The translations under genes were made by a program, and so were the position numbers. Shown here in pieces: positions 15,458-24,363 of a DNA stretch of 36,019 bases. This DNA is from Desulfuromonas sp. (GTDB taxonomy: Bacteria > Desulfobacterota > Desulfuromonadia > Desulfuromonadales > UBA2294). How positions within the stretch are numbered: the stretch's first letter is position 1; each line of letters begins with the position of its first letter. Under the pieces are notes generated by a model. The model was given only the letters and a program-made list of their open reading frames with translations, searched no databases and was not told the DNA's origin. The DNA lies in the NCBI GenBank assembly GCA_002868925.1, contig PKTZ01000068.1, positions 1 through 36,019 on the forward strand, read 5' to 3'.

Positions 15458-16285
15458 TTATTCCAATTTGAGTTCATAGTCTGAAAATTCGGCGGTCAGG
15501 CTCTCGTCGCTCCCCGGGTGTTGGAAAAAACGCTCCTGTTTGACCGGAAGCAGGTAGCCTTCGATCGTTTTAAAGGTCGTTACGAACCGTTCGTCGATAC
15601 TGCCGTCGGGAGAGGTGATCAGAACTTCGCTCGGGAGAAAGTCTTCTCCTGCTTCGATATGCCTGACCTCGATGGAGAGCGGCGACGATTCTTCCGACTC
15701 GATACCGAGATGCACCAGGGTCAGGCGCTTGGTGTCGATATCGATGGTTAAGCGCTTGATCGCCCGCTGTGGCAGTTCGAGGGCGGTGCCGTAGAAGGCG
15801 CCACCGAGGTTCGTCGGTTCCTTGAACGTGAGTTCAAACTGCTGGATACGTTCGCCGGCGATCTCCGAGGTGGCGCTTTTAATGGACGCTTTCGCGAGCA
15901 ACTGTTTGCGTTCTTCAGTTTTTTCGGCCGGGAGGAAAAGCGTGCCGAGATCGATCGCGAAACGCTTGGAAAAACGGTCGATCATCTGCTGCTGGTAGGT
16001 GGCGGAAGTTACTGTCATCGACCGGATGACGGTTCCATACTTGCGATTCCAGAATTTCATCAGGTCCGGTTTTTCCGGACGTGGGACATCCTTGGGGATG
16101 CTCGCCGTCATGCGGTCGAGGATTTCGGCCAGTTTGTTTGTCTTTACTTTGACCCGGTACGAAACCAGCCCGGGATAAACGTCTTTATACTGACTGGAAA
16201 CCTGTTCGAGAAGCTCGGTCTGGGCCGTGGCAATGGTCGGGACGATCAGGGAGAGGGCGAGAAAAATAGTTGAGACAATACGCAT
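15458..16285 (-). CDS. Exported protein, possibly LolA-like fold, function unknown
   Basis: The 275-residue product begins with a Sec signal peptide (MRIVSTIFLALSLIVP, cleavage near ATA-QTE). The mature part is rich in beta-strand pattern: GLVSYRVKVKTNKLAEIL, RIQQFELTFKEP, RLTIDIDTKRLTLVHLGIE, PSEVLITSPDGSIDERFVTTFKTIEGYLLPVKQERF. The alternating strands and the 'conversion of method to slope' layout resemble outer-membrane lipoprotein-sorting (LolA-like) proteins, but I cannot assign it firmly. The start at 16285 has GGAG 7 nt upstream and gives the signal peptide at once; an upstream in-frame ATG at 16420 would place 45 extra residues ahead of it. It is divergent from uvrC. Confidence 0.75.
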   Translation of the reverse strand: MRIVSTIFLALSLIVPTIATAQTELLEQVSSQYKDVYPGLVSYRVKVKTNKLAEILDRMTASIPKDVPRPEKPDLMKFWNRKYGTVIRSMTVTSATYQQQMIDRFSKRFAIDLGTLFLPAEKTEERKQLLAKASIKSATSEIAGERIQQFELTFKEPTNLGGAFYGTALELPQRAIKRLTIDIDTKRLTLVHLGIESEESSPLSIEVRHIEAGEDFLPSEVLITSPDGSIDERFVTTFKTIEGYLLPVKQERFFQHPGSDESLTAEFSDYELKLE

Positions 16286-16440
16286 GATCAGCTCCTCTTG
16301 CCGCTCGCGGGAGAAATGATAGTTCAAGGTTGCCGAATTATAACGTAAGTTGGCGAAACAAAAAAGGGAAAACCGTTTCCGTCGGGACATCGCTTCTGTT
16401 AGAATTCTTATCGGAGACAAGCTGCTTCGGGGGAGTACAG

Positions 16441-18297
16441 GTGAAGGAAAAGTCAGAGAACTTAAAGTTTAAGTTTGAGGCGGGGAAATACCCGACCGCA
16501 CCCGGAGTCTACCTGATGCAAGACGCGGCCGGCCAGGTGCTTTACGTCGGCAAGGCGAAGAACCTGCGCAACCGTCTGCGCACCTACTTCTCTGGTCGCG
16601 GCGACGGGCGCATCCATATCCGGTTCCTACTGGAAAAGGTGGCGGCGGTCGAAACGATCGTGACCGACACCGAGAAAGAAGCACTGCTGCTCGAAAACAC
16701 TCTGATCAAAAAGCATCGCCCCCGCTACAACATTGACCTGCGTGACGACAAGACCTACGTCATGGTCCGGCTTGACCCGCGCGAGGAGTTCCCGGCGCTC
16801 AAGGTCGTGCGTCGGGCGAAGGAGGATGGCGCCCGTTACTTCGGACCCTATGCTTCTGCCGGGGCGATTCGCCAGACCCTGAAGGAACTCTACCGGATCT
16901 TCCCGTTGCGGCACCATCCGATTGCGACCTGCCGCTCGCGCGGGCGGCCCTGTCTCTACTACCAGATCGGTCAGTGCAGCGGTCCCTGTCACGGTTTGAT
17001 CAGCAGGGAGGAATACGCCGAACTGGTCGGCGGGGTCGTCGCCCTGCTCGAAGGACGTGAGGAAGAGGTCGAAAGCCTTTTGCAAAAACGGATGCAGGAG
17101 GCGGCCGCGGCGATGCGCTATGAGGAAGCAGCCCGTTTGCGCGACCAGATCGCGGCGCTGGAAAAGAGCGTCGAGCGGCAGAAGGTAGCAGATGCTGTCG
17201 GTATCGACCAGGACGTGTTCGGACTGCATCGAGAAGGAGGCGAGGTCGAAATCGCGATCCTCTTTGTCCGGCATGGCAAACTGATCGATAAACGGACCTT
17301 TCCGCTCGAATGGCGGCTCGACGAGGATTCGCTGTTTACCAATTTCCTGCAGCAGTTTTATGGCCGGGACGTCGTCTTCCCGGACGAACTGTTGTTACCG
17401 CTGGCAATCGAGGATGCTGACACTATCTCCTCCTGGCTTTCCGATCGGCGGGGCAAGAAGGTGCTGATCCTAGTGCCGCAGCGTGGCGACAAAAAAAGGT
17501 TGGTCGATCTGGCGAACCGCAACGCCGCCGAGGCGTTCCGCCAGCGCGGCAGTCGTGAAGCGGCACGGCAGGCGTTATTGACCGAATTCGTTGGCGCCTT
17601 CCACCTGAGTCGTCAGCCGCGACGGATAGAATGCTACGACATCTCCAATATCCAGGGGGCGCAGGCGGTCGGCAGCATGGCGGTTTTGGTCGACGGCGAG
17701 CCGGCGAAGCGCGAATACCGGCATTACCGGATCAAAACGGTGATCGGTAGCGATGATTTCGCCTCACTGGCCGAGGTGTTGCGCCGACGCCTGGAGCGGG
17801 GAAAGGTGGAGGAGAATCTGCCAGACATGATCCTGATCGACGGTGGCAAGGGGCAGCTCTCCTCAGCCCATGCGGTGTTGCAGGAGGCGGCGCTGGATAC
17901 ACGGATCGATCTGGTCTCGATCGCCAAGAGCCGGGTCAAGGCGAACGTGCGGGGGAAGGTGGTCGAAAAATCGGAAGAGCGGTTCTTCCTGCCGGGGCGC
18001 AAGAACCCGGTGCTGTTACGCCAGGGCTCACCGGCGCTGTTCCTGCTCGAACGACTGCGCGACGAGGCGCACCGTTTTGCCATTACTTATCATCGCAAGC
18101 TACGTAGTAAAAGTACCCTGCAATCGTCGCTCGAGGAGATTCCGGGGGTCGGTCCGGGGCGGCGCAAGCAGTTGCTCAAGCATTTTGGCAGTTTGAAAAA
18201 AGTGAAAGAGGCTTCACTGAAAGAGCTGCAATCGATTCCCGGCTTGTCGCAAAGCCTTGCCGAAACCATCTATAACTATTTCCACGAGAAAAAATGA
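16441..18297 (+). CDS. uvrC: Excinuclease ABC subunit C
   Basis: UvrC makes both incisions around a DNA lesion during nucleotide excision repair with UvrA and UvrB. The 618-residue product is full length. It has the N-terminal GIY-YIG nuclease (APGVYLM, VLYVGKAKNLRNRL), a Cys cluster (CRSRGRPCLYY-QCSGPC) now associated with an iron-sulfur centre, the UVR motif that binds UvrB (MRYEEAARLRDQIAALE), the RNase H-like second nuclease (IECYDISNIQG with its catalytic Asp, ILIDGGKGQL) and a C-terminal double helix-hairpin-helix (IPGVGPGRRKQLL, IPGLSQSLAETI). The start is a GTG at 16441, six bases after GGGGGAG; the longer frame from 16330 overlaps the divergent gene's upstream region and lacks family likeness. 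Confidence 0.97.
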   Translation: MKEKSENLKFKFEAGKYPTAPGVYLMQDAAGQVLYVGKAKNLRNRLRTYFSGRGDGRIHIRFLLEKVAAVETIVTDTEKEALLLENTLIKKHRPRYNIDLRDDKTYVMVRLDPREEFPALKVVRRAKEDGARYFGPYASAGAIRQTLKELYRIFPLRHHPIATCRSRGRPCLYYQIGQCSGPCHGLISREEYAELVGGVVALLEGREEEVESLLQKRMQEAAAAMRYEEAARLRDQIAALEKSVERQKVADAVGIDQDVFGLHREGGEVEIAILFVRHGKLIDKRTFPLEWRLDEDSLFTNFLQQFYGRDVVFPDELLLPLAIEDADTISSWLSDRRGKKVLILVPQRGDKKRLVDLANRNAAEAFRQRGSREAARQALLTEFVGAFHLSRQPRRIECYDISNIQGAQAVGSMAVLVDGEPAKREYRHYRIKTVIGSDDFASLAEVLRRRLERGKVEENLPDMILIDGGKGQLSSAHAVLQEAALDTRIDLVSIAKSRVKANVRGKVVEKSEERFFLPGRKNPVLLRQGSPALFLLERLRDEAHRFAITYHRKLRSKSTLQSSLEEIPGVGPGRRKQLLKHFGSLKKVKEASLKELQSIPGLSQSLAETIYNYFHEKK

Positions 18298-18322
18298 AAA
18301 ACCGTGACAGTCCCGCGTCTAC

Positions 18323-18356
18323 GGGGACACTTCCCGAAGTTCAGGGAAGTGTCCCC
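18323..18356. repeat. 34-nt REP-like palindrome, copy 3
   Basis: Arms GGGGACACTTCCC and GGGAAGTGTCCCC around centre GAAGTTCA, identical to the copy at 5955-5988. It lies between the convergent uvrC and shikimate-kinase-like genes and may double as a terminator hairpin, although no T-run follows. Confidence 0.85.
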
Positions 18357-18396
18357 ATTCGTCCTTCGTTAGGTCCTTAGGTAATACTCGATTCAT

Positions 18397-18906
18397 TCAG
18401 TCGCGGGCGACCTGCTCACTGATTTCGGCTGCAATTTCTTCGATACTCTTGTCCTGGTCAACGATGATGATATCGGCGTACTTGCGGTAAAGAGGGTTGC
18501 GCTCGATGAACAGCTCGGCGAAGCTGTCGCCGGGTTTAATCACCATGCCGCGGCTCTCCATGTCGGCGATCCTTCTCTGCAGGGTCTGCAGCGGCGTGTT
18601 GATAAAGACGATCGTGCCGTTGCGTTTCAGGTGGGTCATCGCCGCCGGGCTGTAGACGGCTGACCCGCCGGTCGAGACAACCGTGTGCGCGACATTGAGG
18701 TCGAGCAAAACTTCTTCCTCGATGCGGCGGAAGGTGTCGAGGCCGTCTTCGTTGATGATCGCCTGCAGGCTCTTGCCGGCCCGGGTCTGGATCAGCAGGT
18801 CAGTGTCGATGAAGTCGGCGCCGAGCCGTTTAGCCAGAACAACGCCGACCGTGCTTTTGCCGGCTCCGGGCATGCCTATCAGGATAATGTTTTCGTCAGC
18901 GTCCAT
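18397..18906 (-). CDS. Shikimate kinase family protein (AroK-like)
   Basis: The 169-residue P-loop kinase has Walker A GMPGAGKST (residues 11-19), the substrate-binding Asp in DFIDTD, the Arg in TFRRIEEE, the glycine motif STGGSAV and the C-terminal NPLYRKYAD, all in shikimate-kinase order. Shikimate kinase makes shikimate 3-phosphate in aromatic amino acid synthesis. Two places differ from the usual family text: the third glycine of GGG is Ser, and the lid usually reading RPLL is RGMVI. The substrate could therefore be shikimate or a related alcohol. The gene stands alone, away from other aro genes, and the ribosome binding site is weak. Confidence 0.72.
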   Translation of the reverse strand: MDADENIILIGMPGAGKSTVGVVLAKRLGADFIDTDLLIQTRAGKSLQAIINEDGLDTFRRIEEEVLLDLNVAHTVVSTGGSAVYSPAAMTHLKRNGTIVFINTPLQTLQRRIADMESRGMVIKPGDSFAELFIERNPLYRKYADIIIVDQDKSIEEIAAEISEQVARD

Positions 18907-18945
18907 GGTTTTCAGTATAGCGGGTTGAAAGTGAAGGTGAAAATG

Positions 18946-18976
18946 AAAAAGGGCCGGAAATTTTCCGGCCCTTTTT
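18946..18976. terminator. Bidirectional Rho-independent terminator
   Basis: AAAAAGGGCCGGAAA and TTTTCCGGCCCTTTTT form a long near-perfect inverted repeat with T-runs on both strands. It closes the quinone-oxidoreductase gene (minus strand), whose stop is 24 nt away, before the downstream shikimate-kinase-like gene. Confidence 0.9.
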
Positions 18977-18999
18977 GAGTATGCAGCGATGAGGATTGA

Positions 19000-19992
19000 T
19001 CAGCCTTCGGCAATCTTCAGTACGATCTTGCCGAAGTGCTTATCCTCTTCCATCATTCGGTGCGCATCGACGATCTCGTCGATGGAGAAGACCTTCTCGA
19101 TGATCGGCACGATGCTCCGGTCGGCGAATTTGGGCAGGGCGCGCCGGGTGAACTCGGCGACGATCTCCCCTTTTTCCGAGACCGGTCGCGAACGCAGCAC
19201 CGAGCCGATGATCTGCTGGCGCTTGACCATCATCAGCGCGAGGTTGAGTTCGGCCTTGATGCCGGAGATAACACCGATGATGACTAGCTTCCCCTTGTAG
19301 GCGAGGGAGTTCATGTTCGGCTTGAGGTACTTGGCGCCAACGTGGTCGAGAATGAGGTCGACCCCCTTCTTGCCGGTGTACTCCTTGATGACGTCGGTAA
19401 AGTCGGGCGTCTCGGTGAAATCGATCACCAGGTCGGCTCCGATCTCCTTGACCCGGTCGATCTTGCTCGGATGAGCGGTGACTATCAGCTTGGCGTTCGG
19501 AGTCAGTGCCTTGGCGAGCTGGATCGCTGCAGTGTTGACGCCGCCACCACCGCCGTGCAGGATCGCGGTCTGGCCGTCCTGCAGGTCGCCGATCATGAAC
19601 ACGTTGAGAAAGGCGGTGATGTACGATTCGCAGACGCAGGCCGCTTCTTCGTAGCTCATCGACTCCGGGATCTTCATCAGGTGGTTGGCGTAAGCGACCG
19701 CGTACTCGGCATAACCGCCGCCGCCGACCAGCGAGATCACTTTGTCACCGACGTTCCAGCCGTTGACACCGGCGCCAATCTCTTCGATGGTACCGGCAAC
19801 CTCAAGGCCGAGAATCTCCGAGTCACCCGGTGGGGGCGGGTAGTTCCCCTGGCGCTGGACCAGGTCGGGGCGGTTGATCGAGGTCGCGACGACCTTGATT
19901 AATACTTCTCCCTCTTTCGGGGACGGTTTTTCCGTTTCACCGACCTTCAGAACCTCGAGGCCGCCGAATTCGTCAAGCAAAACTGCTTTCAT
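19000..19992 (-). CDS. NAD(P)H:quinone oxidoreductase, zinc-independent MDR family (PIG3/QOR-like)
   Basis: The 330-residue protein is a medium-chain dehydrogenase/reductase: an N-terminal GroES-like domain (KAVLLDEFGGLEVLKVGE, INRPDLVQRQGNYPPPPG, LGLEVAGTIEEIGAGV) and a Rossmann domain with a glycine-rich stretch (LHGGGGGVNTAAIQLAKAL). The catalytic zinc ligands of alcohol dehydrogenases and the structural-zinc cysteines are absent, and the NRPDLVQRQG motif is typical of the PIG3/quinone reductase subgroup. It probably reduces quinones or enones with NADPH. It begins at ATG 19992, with AGGAG upstream. Confidence 0.88.
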   Translation of the reverse strand: MKAVLLDEFGGLEVLKVGETEKPSPKEGEVLIKVVATSINRPDLVQRQGNYPPPPGDSEILGLEVAGTIEEIGAGVNGWNVGDKVISLVGGGGYAEYAVAYANHLMKIPESMSYEEAACVCESYITAFLNVFMIGDLQDGQTAILHGGGGGVNTAAIQLAKALTPNAKLIVTAHPSKIDRVKEIGADLVIDFTETPDFTDVIKEYTGKKGVDLILDHVGAKYLKPNMNSLAYKGKLVIIGVISGIKAELNLALMMVKRQQIIGSVLRSRPVSEKGEIVAEFTRRALPKFADRSIVPIIEKVFSIDEIVDAHRMMEEDKHFGKIVLKIAEG

Positions 19993-20117
19993 CTCTTCTC
20001 TCCTTCATTGAAATAAATATTTGTCATGCAACTGTGCAGGTTGAATTGAGCAGGAGGGAACTGTAGCGCAAAGGGCGTTGCTGTTCAAGGTAAGAACGGG
20101 GAAAATATCCCCTGCAC

Positions 20118-20831
20118 TTATTCTGTTTCGGTTTCCCCCTTGATAAAGCGATAGCCTCGGCCACGGACCGTCTGAAAATGGACCGGGGAGGAAGGCTTCT
20201 CCTCGAAATACTTGCGCAGACGGACGATGAAGTTGTCGAGGGTGCGGGTTTCGGTGTTGGGGTTAACCCCCCACGCCGCTTCGAGCAGTTCGCTCCGGCT
20301 GAGAATCTCTCCTTCGTGCTGGAAGAAGGTGCGCAGCAGCCTGGCCTCGTGTTCGGTCAGGGTGATTTCTCCGTTCCTCGTTTGTGCCCGGTACTCCTGC
20401 AGGTTGATCTCATTGTCGCCGAAACGGTAATACTTCTCCGGTGCCGCCTGTGGACGATACCAGGATGAACGTTGCAGCATTCCCTTAACCCGTAGCAGGA
20501 ACTCGTCGAGGTTAAACGGCTTGGTCAGGTAGTCGTCGGCCCCGGCCGAGAGCCCTTCGATCCGGTCCTTATCCTCGGAGCGGGCGGTCAGCATCAGGAC
20601 CGGCAGCTTCGGGTCGTGTTTACGGATCTGCCGGCAGACTTCGATGCCGTCGATGCCGGGGAGCATAAGGTCGAGGACCACCAACTCAAACGGCTCCTGC
20701 CAGAGAAATTCGAGGGCATTCTCGCCCCGGTTGGCATGGGTGACCCGGTAGCCTTCGGCTTCGAGATTGTAGACCAGGCCGCTGGCGATATGCGGTTCGT
20801 CTTCGACCAGGAGAATATGCGGTTGGCTCAT
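20118..20831 (-). CDS. OmpR/PhoB-type response regulator
   Basis: The 237-residue protein has a receiver domain with Asp54 in VVLDLMLPGIDG, the acidic pocket VEDEP, Thr in MLTARSEDKDR and Lys in LTKPFN, followed by a winged-helix DNA-binding domain ending in SSPVHFQTVRGRGYRF. Its start overlaps the kinase stop by 4 bp (ATGA), so the pair is translationally coupled. No target can be read from the window. Confidence 0.93.
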   Translation of the reverse strand: MSQPHILLVEDEPHIASGLVYNLEAEGYRVTHANRGENALEFLWQEPFELVVLDLMLPGIDGIEVCRQIRKHDPKLPVLMLTARSEDKDRIEGLSAGADDYLTKPFNLDEFLLRVKGMLQRSSWYRPQAAPEKYYRFGDNEINLQEYRAQTRNGEITLTEHEARLLRTFFQHEGEILSRSELLEAAWGVNPNTETRTLDNFIVRLRKYFEEKPSSPVHFQTVRGRGYRFIKGETETE

Positions 20832-21805
20832 GATTCTTCTTCTCCGTTACCCGCAGTGGCCAGAGGAAGTTTTATGTGAACCTCTGTCCCCTTGCCGAGC
20901 CCCGGGCTGTAGATCCAGGTTTTCCCCTTGTGCAGGCGCACGACCGCCTTGGTGATGAACAGGCCGAGCCCGGTCCCCTTGATCGTTTCCCCCTCCTTGT
21001 GCCCCCGGTAGAAGATGCGGAAAACTTTCTTCTGTTCGTGCTCGACAACGCCCCGCCCCTGGTCGGAGATGATCAGGTGGAGGGACTTTCCTTCCAGGAA
21101 CAATTTGATCGTGATGTGGGGAGCTTTTGGCGAATAGAGAATGGCGTTTTCGAGCAGGTTGCGGAAGACGGTCTCGATCGATTCCGCTTCGATCCGGGCG
21201 GAGAGATCCGGTTCGATCTCCAGTTCCATGGTGCCGGCCCGCGGCAGCGAGTATTGCAGCGGGCGGAAGTAGTTGAGTACAAACTGCGAAAAATCGACCG
21301 TTTTCAGGGAGAGCTTGATCCCGCGCTGTTCGAGCCGATTGGCCGAAAGCAGGTTGTTGATCAACGCCCCGAGCCGGTCGGTATCGGCGAGCATGGTGTC
21401 GAGAAAGGTCTCCATCTTCAGCGGCGGTGGTGGGTTGCGGCGGATGGTCTCGATGTGGAGCTGTAGCGAGGCGAGCGGTGATTTAAGTTCGTGCGTCACC
21501 TGCGCGATGAAATTTCGCTTCGCCTGCAGCAGTGAGGCCTGCTTGCGCCAGTAGAGGTAGATGACGTAGACCCCGACCAGGATTGCGACCAGCAGGACCA
21601 GGCCTTCGACCAGGATAAACCAGTCGATCCCCTTCGGCACTCCGATGCTGTACTGTTCGGCCAGGTCGCGCAGTTCCCAGTGCTTCTGCATGAACCAGCG
21701 GATCCAGAAGAAAACGACCAGGAGCCAGGCGACCTGGATGCCGATAAAGGCCATCAACGGGCTGAATAGGCGCTTCAGTAGTTTCATGAGACCATTCTTT
21801 ACCAT
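20828..21805 (-). CDS. Membrane sensor histidine kinase
   Basis: The 325-residue kinase has two membrane helices (about residues 15-38 and 62-86) enclosing only a short outside loop, then a dimerisation domain with His105 in QVTHELKSPLASL and a catalytic domain with NLLENAILYS, SDQGRGV and GTGLGLFI. There is no PAS or HAMP domain, so it may sense membrane state or a partner protein. It is encoded directly before its OmpR-type partner. The start is uncertain: ATG 21805 and ATG 21787 both lack a strong ribosome binding site. Confidence 0.9.
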   Translation of the reverse strand: MVKNGLMKLLKRLFSPLMAFIGIQVAWLLVVFFWIRWFMQKHWELRDLAEQYSIGVPKGIDWFILVEGLVLLVAILVGVYVIYLYWRKQASLLQAKRNFIAQVTHELKSPLASLQLHIETIRRNPPPPLKMETFLDTMLADTDRLGALINNLLSANRLEQRGIKLSLKTVDFSQFVLNYFRPLQYSLPRAGTMELEIEPDLSARIEAESIETVFRNLLENAILYSPKAPHITIKLFLEGKSLHLIISDQGRGVVEHEQKKVFRIFYRGHKEGETIKGTGLGLFITKAVVRLHKGKTWIYSPGLGKGTEVHIKLPLATAGNGEEES

Positions 21806-21931
21806 CCCGACAAGGGGACGACAAGGGGATTCTTGACCGGACCGTCCGACAAGCTTTTACAGAACTATTACATTCATCGTTCTATTACGTTGTTACACTG
21901 TTGTCAGCTAAAGCAAAGGAGATTTGTGCCG

Positions 21932-23023
21932 ATGAGCTTGACGATTGGAAAATATACGGTTCCGTACCCGGTTGTTCAGGGTGGAATGGGTGTCCGCGTC
22001 TCGGGCGCCAAGCTGGCCAGCGCCGTCGCCCGCAGTGGCGGTATCGGCTTGGTTGCCAGCGCCGGTCTGGCGGTCAACAGCCCGCATTTCAACGGCCGCA
22101 ATTACTTCACCGCCGATCCGCTGGGATTGAAGGATGAGCTAGAAAAGGCGCGTGAATTCGCTCCGGACGGCGTGATCGGTGTCAACTGTATGGTCGCGAC
22201 CACCAACTATGACGACATGATCCGGGCCGCCTGCGAATACGGCGCGCAGCTGATCGTCTCCGGGGCCGGGCTGCCGATGAACCTGCCCGGACTTACCGCC
22301 GACTACCCCGATGTCGCCCTGGTTCCGATCGTCTCTTCGGTCAAGGCGGCGCAGTTGATCGCCCGCAAGTGGCACAAGGGGTTCGGACGTTTGCCCGACG
22401 CGGTGGTTGTCGAAGACCCGGATACGGCCGGTGGTCACCTCGGCGAAAAGATGGAGAATATCGGCAGCGGCGAGTACGACCAGTACGCGACCGTGCGTGG
22501 AGTGAAGAGCTATTTCCGCGATGAATGGCAGCTCGATATCCCGATCATCGCCGCCGGCGGTATCTGGAGTCGGGAAGATCTCGAATATGCTCTGGAACAG
22601 GGCGCTGACGCGGTGCAGATGGCGACCCGCTTCGTTCCCACCGAGGAGTGTGACGCCGCCGATGCCTTTAAACAGTTCTACCTCGATTGCGACAAGGAGG
22701 ATATCGGTCTGATCATGAGTCCGGCCGGTCTGCCTGGTCGGGCGATCATCAAGAACTTCGAAAAAGTGCGGCAGCGTGATGTCGAGTTGAATGTCTCCTG
22801 CCCTTCGAACTGCCTGCGCAAGTGCAGTTATAAAGAGGGCCGCGAACGGTTCTGTATTGTGCACGCCCTCGACCGGGCACAGCGCGGCGATGTCGAGACC
22901 GGTATCGTTTTCTGCGGCACCAATGCTTGGAAGGCGGATCGGATCGAGACGGTTCAGGAGGTTTTCGACGATCTCTTTCCGCAAGCCGCGACTTCGGCGT
23001 CGGCCGATGCGGTCAACCAGTAA
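21932..23023 (+). CDS. Nitronate-monooxygenase-family flavoprotein (COG2070) with C-terminal Cys cluster
   Basis: The 363-residue TIM-barrel protein has the FMN-binding text of 2-nitropropane dioxygenase/enoyl-ACP reductase II relatives: PVVQGGMGVRVSG at the N-terminus, SGGIGLVAS, GVNCMVAT, VVEDPDTAGGHLG, PIIAAGGIWSREDLEYALEQGADAVQMATRFV. Near residue 305 it adds CPSNCLRKCSYKEGRERFC, four cysteines that could bind a metal or iron-sulfur centre and are not part of the basic nitronate monooxygenase core. The start at 21932 begins at the family N-terminus; a GTG at 21926, closer to AGGAG, is an alternative. It lies upstream of the haem genes but is separated from them by a terminator at 23057, so a haem link is not implied. 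Confidence 0.82.
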   Translation: MSLTIGKYTVPYPVVQGGMGVRVSGAKLASAVARSGGIGLVASAGLAVNSPHFNGRNYFTADPLGLKDELEKAREFAPDGVIGVNCMVATTNYDDMIRAACEYGAQLIVSGAGLPMNLPGLTADYPDVALVPIVSSVKAAQLIARKWHKGFGRLPDAVVVEDPDTAGGHLGEKMENIGSGEYDQYATVRGVKSYFRDEWQLDIPIIAAGGIWSREDLEYALEQGADAVQMATRFVPTEECDAADAFKQFYLDCDKEDIGLIMSPAGLPGRAIIKNFEKVRQRDVELNVSCPSNCLRKCSYKEGRERFCIVHALDRAQRGDVETGIVFCGTNAWKADRIETVQEVFDDLFPQAATSASADAVNQ

Positions 23024-23056
23024 ATGATCCATTCGAAAGTTAAATAAATCAAGATG

Positions 23057-23086
23057 AGACGGCAGTCCCGAGGGGCTGCCGTCTTT
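23057..23086 (+). terminator. Rho-independent terminator
   Basis: AGACGGCAG-CCC and GGG-CTGCCGTCT form a strong stem followed by TTTG, 33 nt after the nitronate-monooxygenase-like gene. It separates that gene from ahbD. Confidence 0.8.
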
Positions 23087-23205
23087 GTATTTCGTCCATC
23101 TCTTGTTTAAGTCTATATCTGGCACCTCTTCTTTCTTGTCTTGCGATGTATATCTATTGTACAATTATAACCTTATGCTGTACTGAAACAAAGTAAGGAG
23201 CTTTT

Positions 23206-24315
23206 ATGGCCAAGCAGGAACCTGAATTTATTCCGAAATGGATCGCCTGGGAGTCGACCCAGCGCTGCAACCTGAATTGCGTGCATTGCCGCTGTTCGTC
23301 CGATATGGACGCCGCCAAGGGCGATTTCAATACCGAAGAAGCGAAGAAACTGATCGACGATATCTGCGAAGTCTCGCAGCCGGTCATGGTCCTCTCCGGT
23401 GGTGAGCCGCTGCTGCGTGACGATATTTTCGAGATCGCCCGCTACGGCACCGACAAGGGGTTGCGCATGTGCATGGCGACCAACGGAACGCTGATCACCG
23501 ACGAGGTCTGCCAGCAGATGAAAGAGGCCGATATCAAGATGGTCTCGCTCTCCCTCGACGGCTCGACCGCCGAAATCCACGACGATTTCCGCTCCTGCCC
23601 CGGCGCCTTTGAAGGCGTGGTGCGTGGCGCCGAAACCTTGAAGCGCAACGGCATCAAGTTTCTGATCAATTCATCCTTCACCAAGCGCAATCAGCATGAT
23701 ATCGGCGATACCTTTCGGGTCGCCAAGGAGCTCGGCGCTACCGCCTGGTACATGTTCATGATCGTCCCGACCGGCCGCGGCGAGGAGATCATGAACGAGC
23801 TGATCTCCAAGGAAGACTACGAGGAGATTCTCTCCTGGCACTACAAACAGGAGAAGAATGAAGACGACATTCTGATGCGGCCGACCTGTGCACCGCACTA
23901 CTACCGGATCGTGCCGCAGATGGCGAAGGCGGAAGGGGTTCCCTTCGAGCGCCGTTCCCTGACCTTTTCGACCGGCGGCGGCAAGGGCTGTATCGCTGCC
24001 CAGACCATCTGCCTGATCGACTGCTTCGGCAATCTCAAACCCTGTTCCTACTTCCACTCCTCGGTCGGCAACGTCAAGCAGATCCCGTTCAAGGAGCTCT
24101 GGTTCAACTCCAAGGTTTTCAACGACCTGCGCGATTTCAAGAAATACGGCGGCAAGTGCGGCGAGTGCGAATTCATCAACGTCTGCGGCGGCTGCCGCGC
24201 CCGGGCCGATGCGGTCTACGGCGACTACATGGCGGAGGAGCCGTTCTGCAATTACATTCCGAACCGGACCCGCAAGCGGATGGAGAAGGAATCGGAAGAA
24301 CTTGCGCCGAAATAA
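23206..24315 (+). CDS. ahbD: Radical SAM haem b synthase, AhbD type
   Basis: The 369-residue protein has the radical SAM cluster CXXXCXXC at Cys21, 25 and 28 (RCNLNCVHC), the GGEP motif ([11 protein letters not shown]) and a C-terminal auxiliary-cluster region with [27 protein letters not shown] and [19 protein letters not shown], then [14 protein letters not shown]. The recalled AhbD of Desulfovibrio shows the same order and wording, including CAPHYYRI. AhbD removes two propionate carboxyls from iron-coproporphyrin III to give haem b in the sirohaem-dependent pathway. Here it is directly upstream of hemE and hemH. NirJ and AhbC are related and cannot be fully excluded. A good AAGGAG lies before ATG 23206. 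Confidence 0.87.
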   Translation: MAKQEPEFIPKWIAWESTQRCNLNCVHCRCSSDMDAAKGDFNTEEAKKLIDDICEVSQPVMVLSGGEPLLRDDIFEIARYGTDKGLRMCMATNGTLITDEVCQQMKEADIKMVSLSLDGSTAEIHDDFRSCPGAFEGVVRGAETLKRNGIKFLINSSFTKRNQHDIGDTFRVAKELGATAWYMFMIVPTGRGEEIMNELISKEDYEEILSWHYKQEKNEDDILMRPTCAPHYYRIVPQMAKAEGVPFERRSLTFSTGGGKGCIAAQTICLIDCFGNLKPCSYFHSSVGNVKQIPFKELWFNSKVFNDLRDFKKYGGKCGECEFINVCGGCRARADAVYGDYMAEEPFCNYIPNRTRKRMEKESEELAPK

Positions 24316-24363
24316 CAGCTCAATAAATTGAACATTTCAAAATAAATCAGGAGGAAAGACAAA

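Noticed and set aside
23120-23125. TGGCAC upstream of ahbD as a sigma-54 promoter
   Set aside because: There is no GC at the required 10-bp distance for the -12 element.
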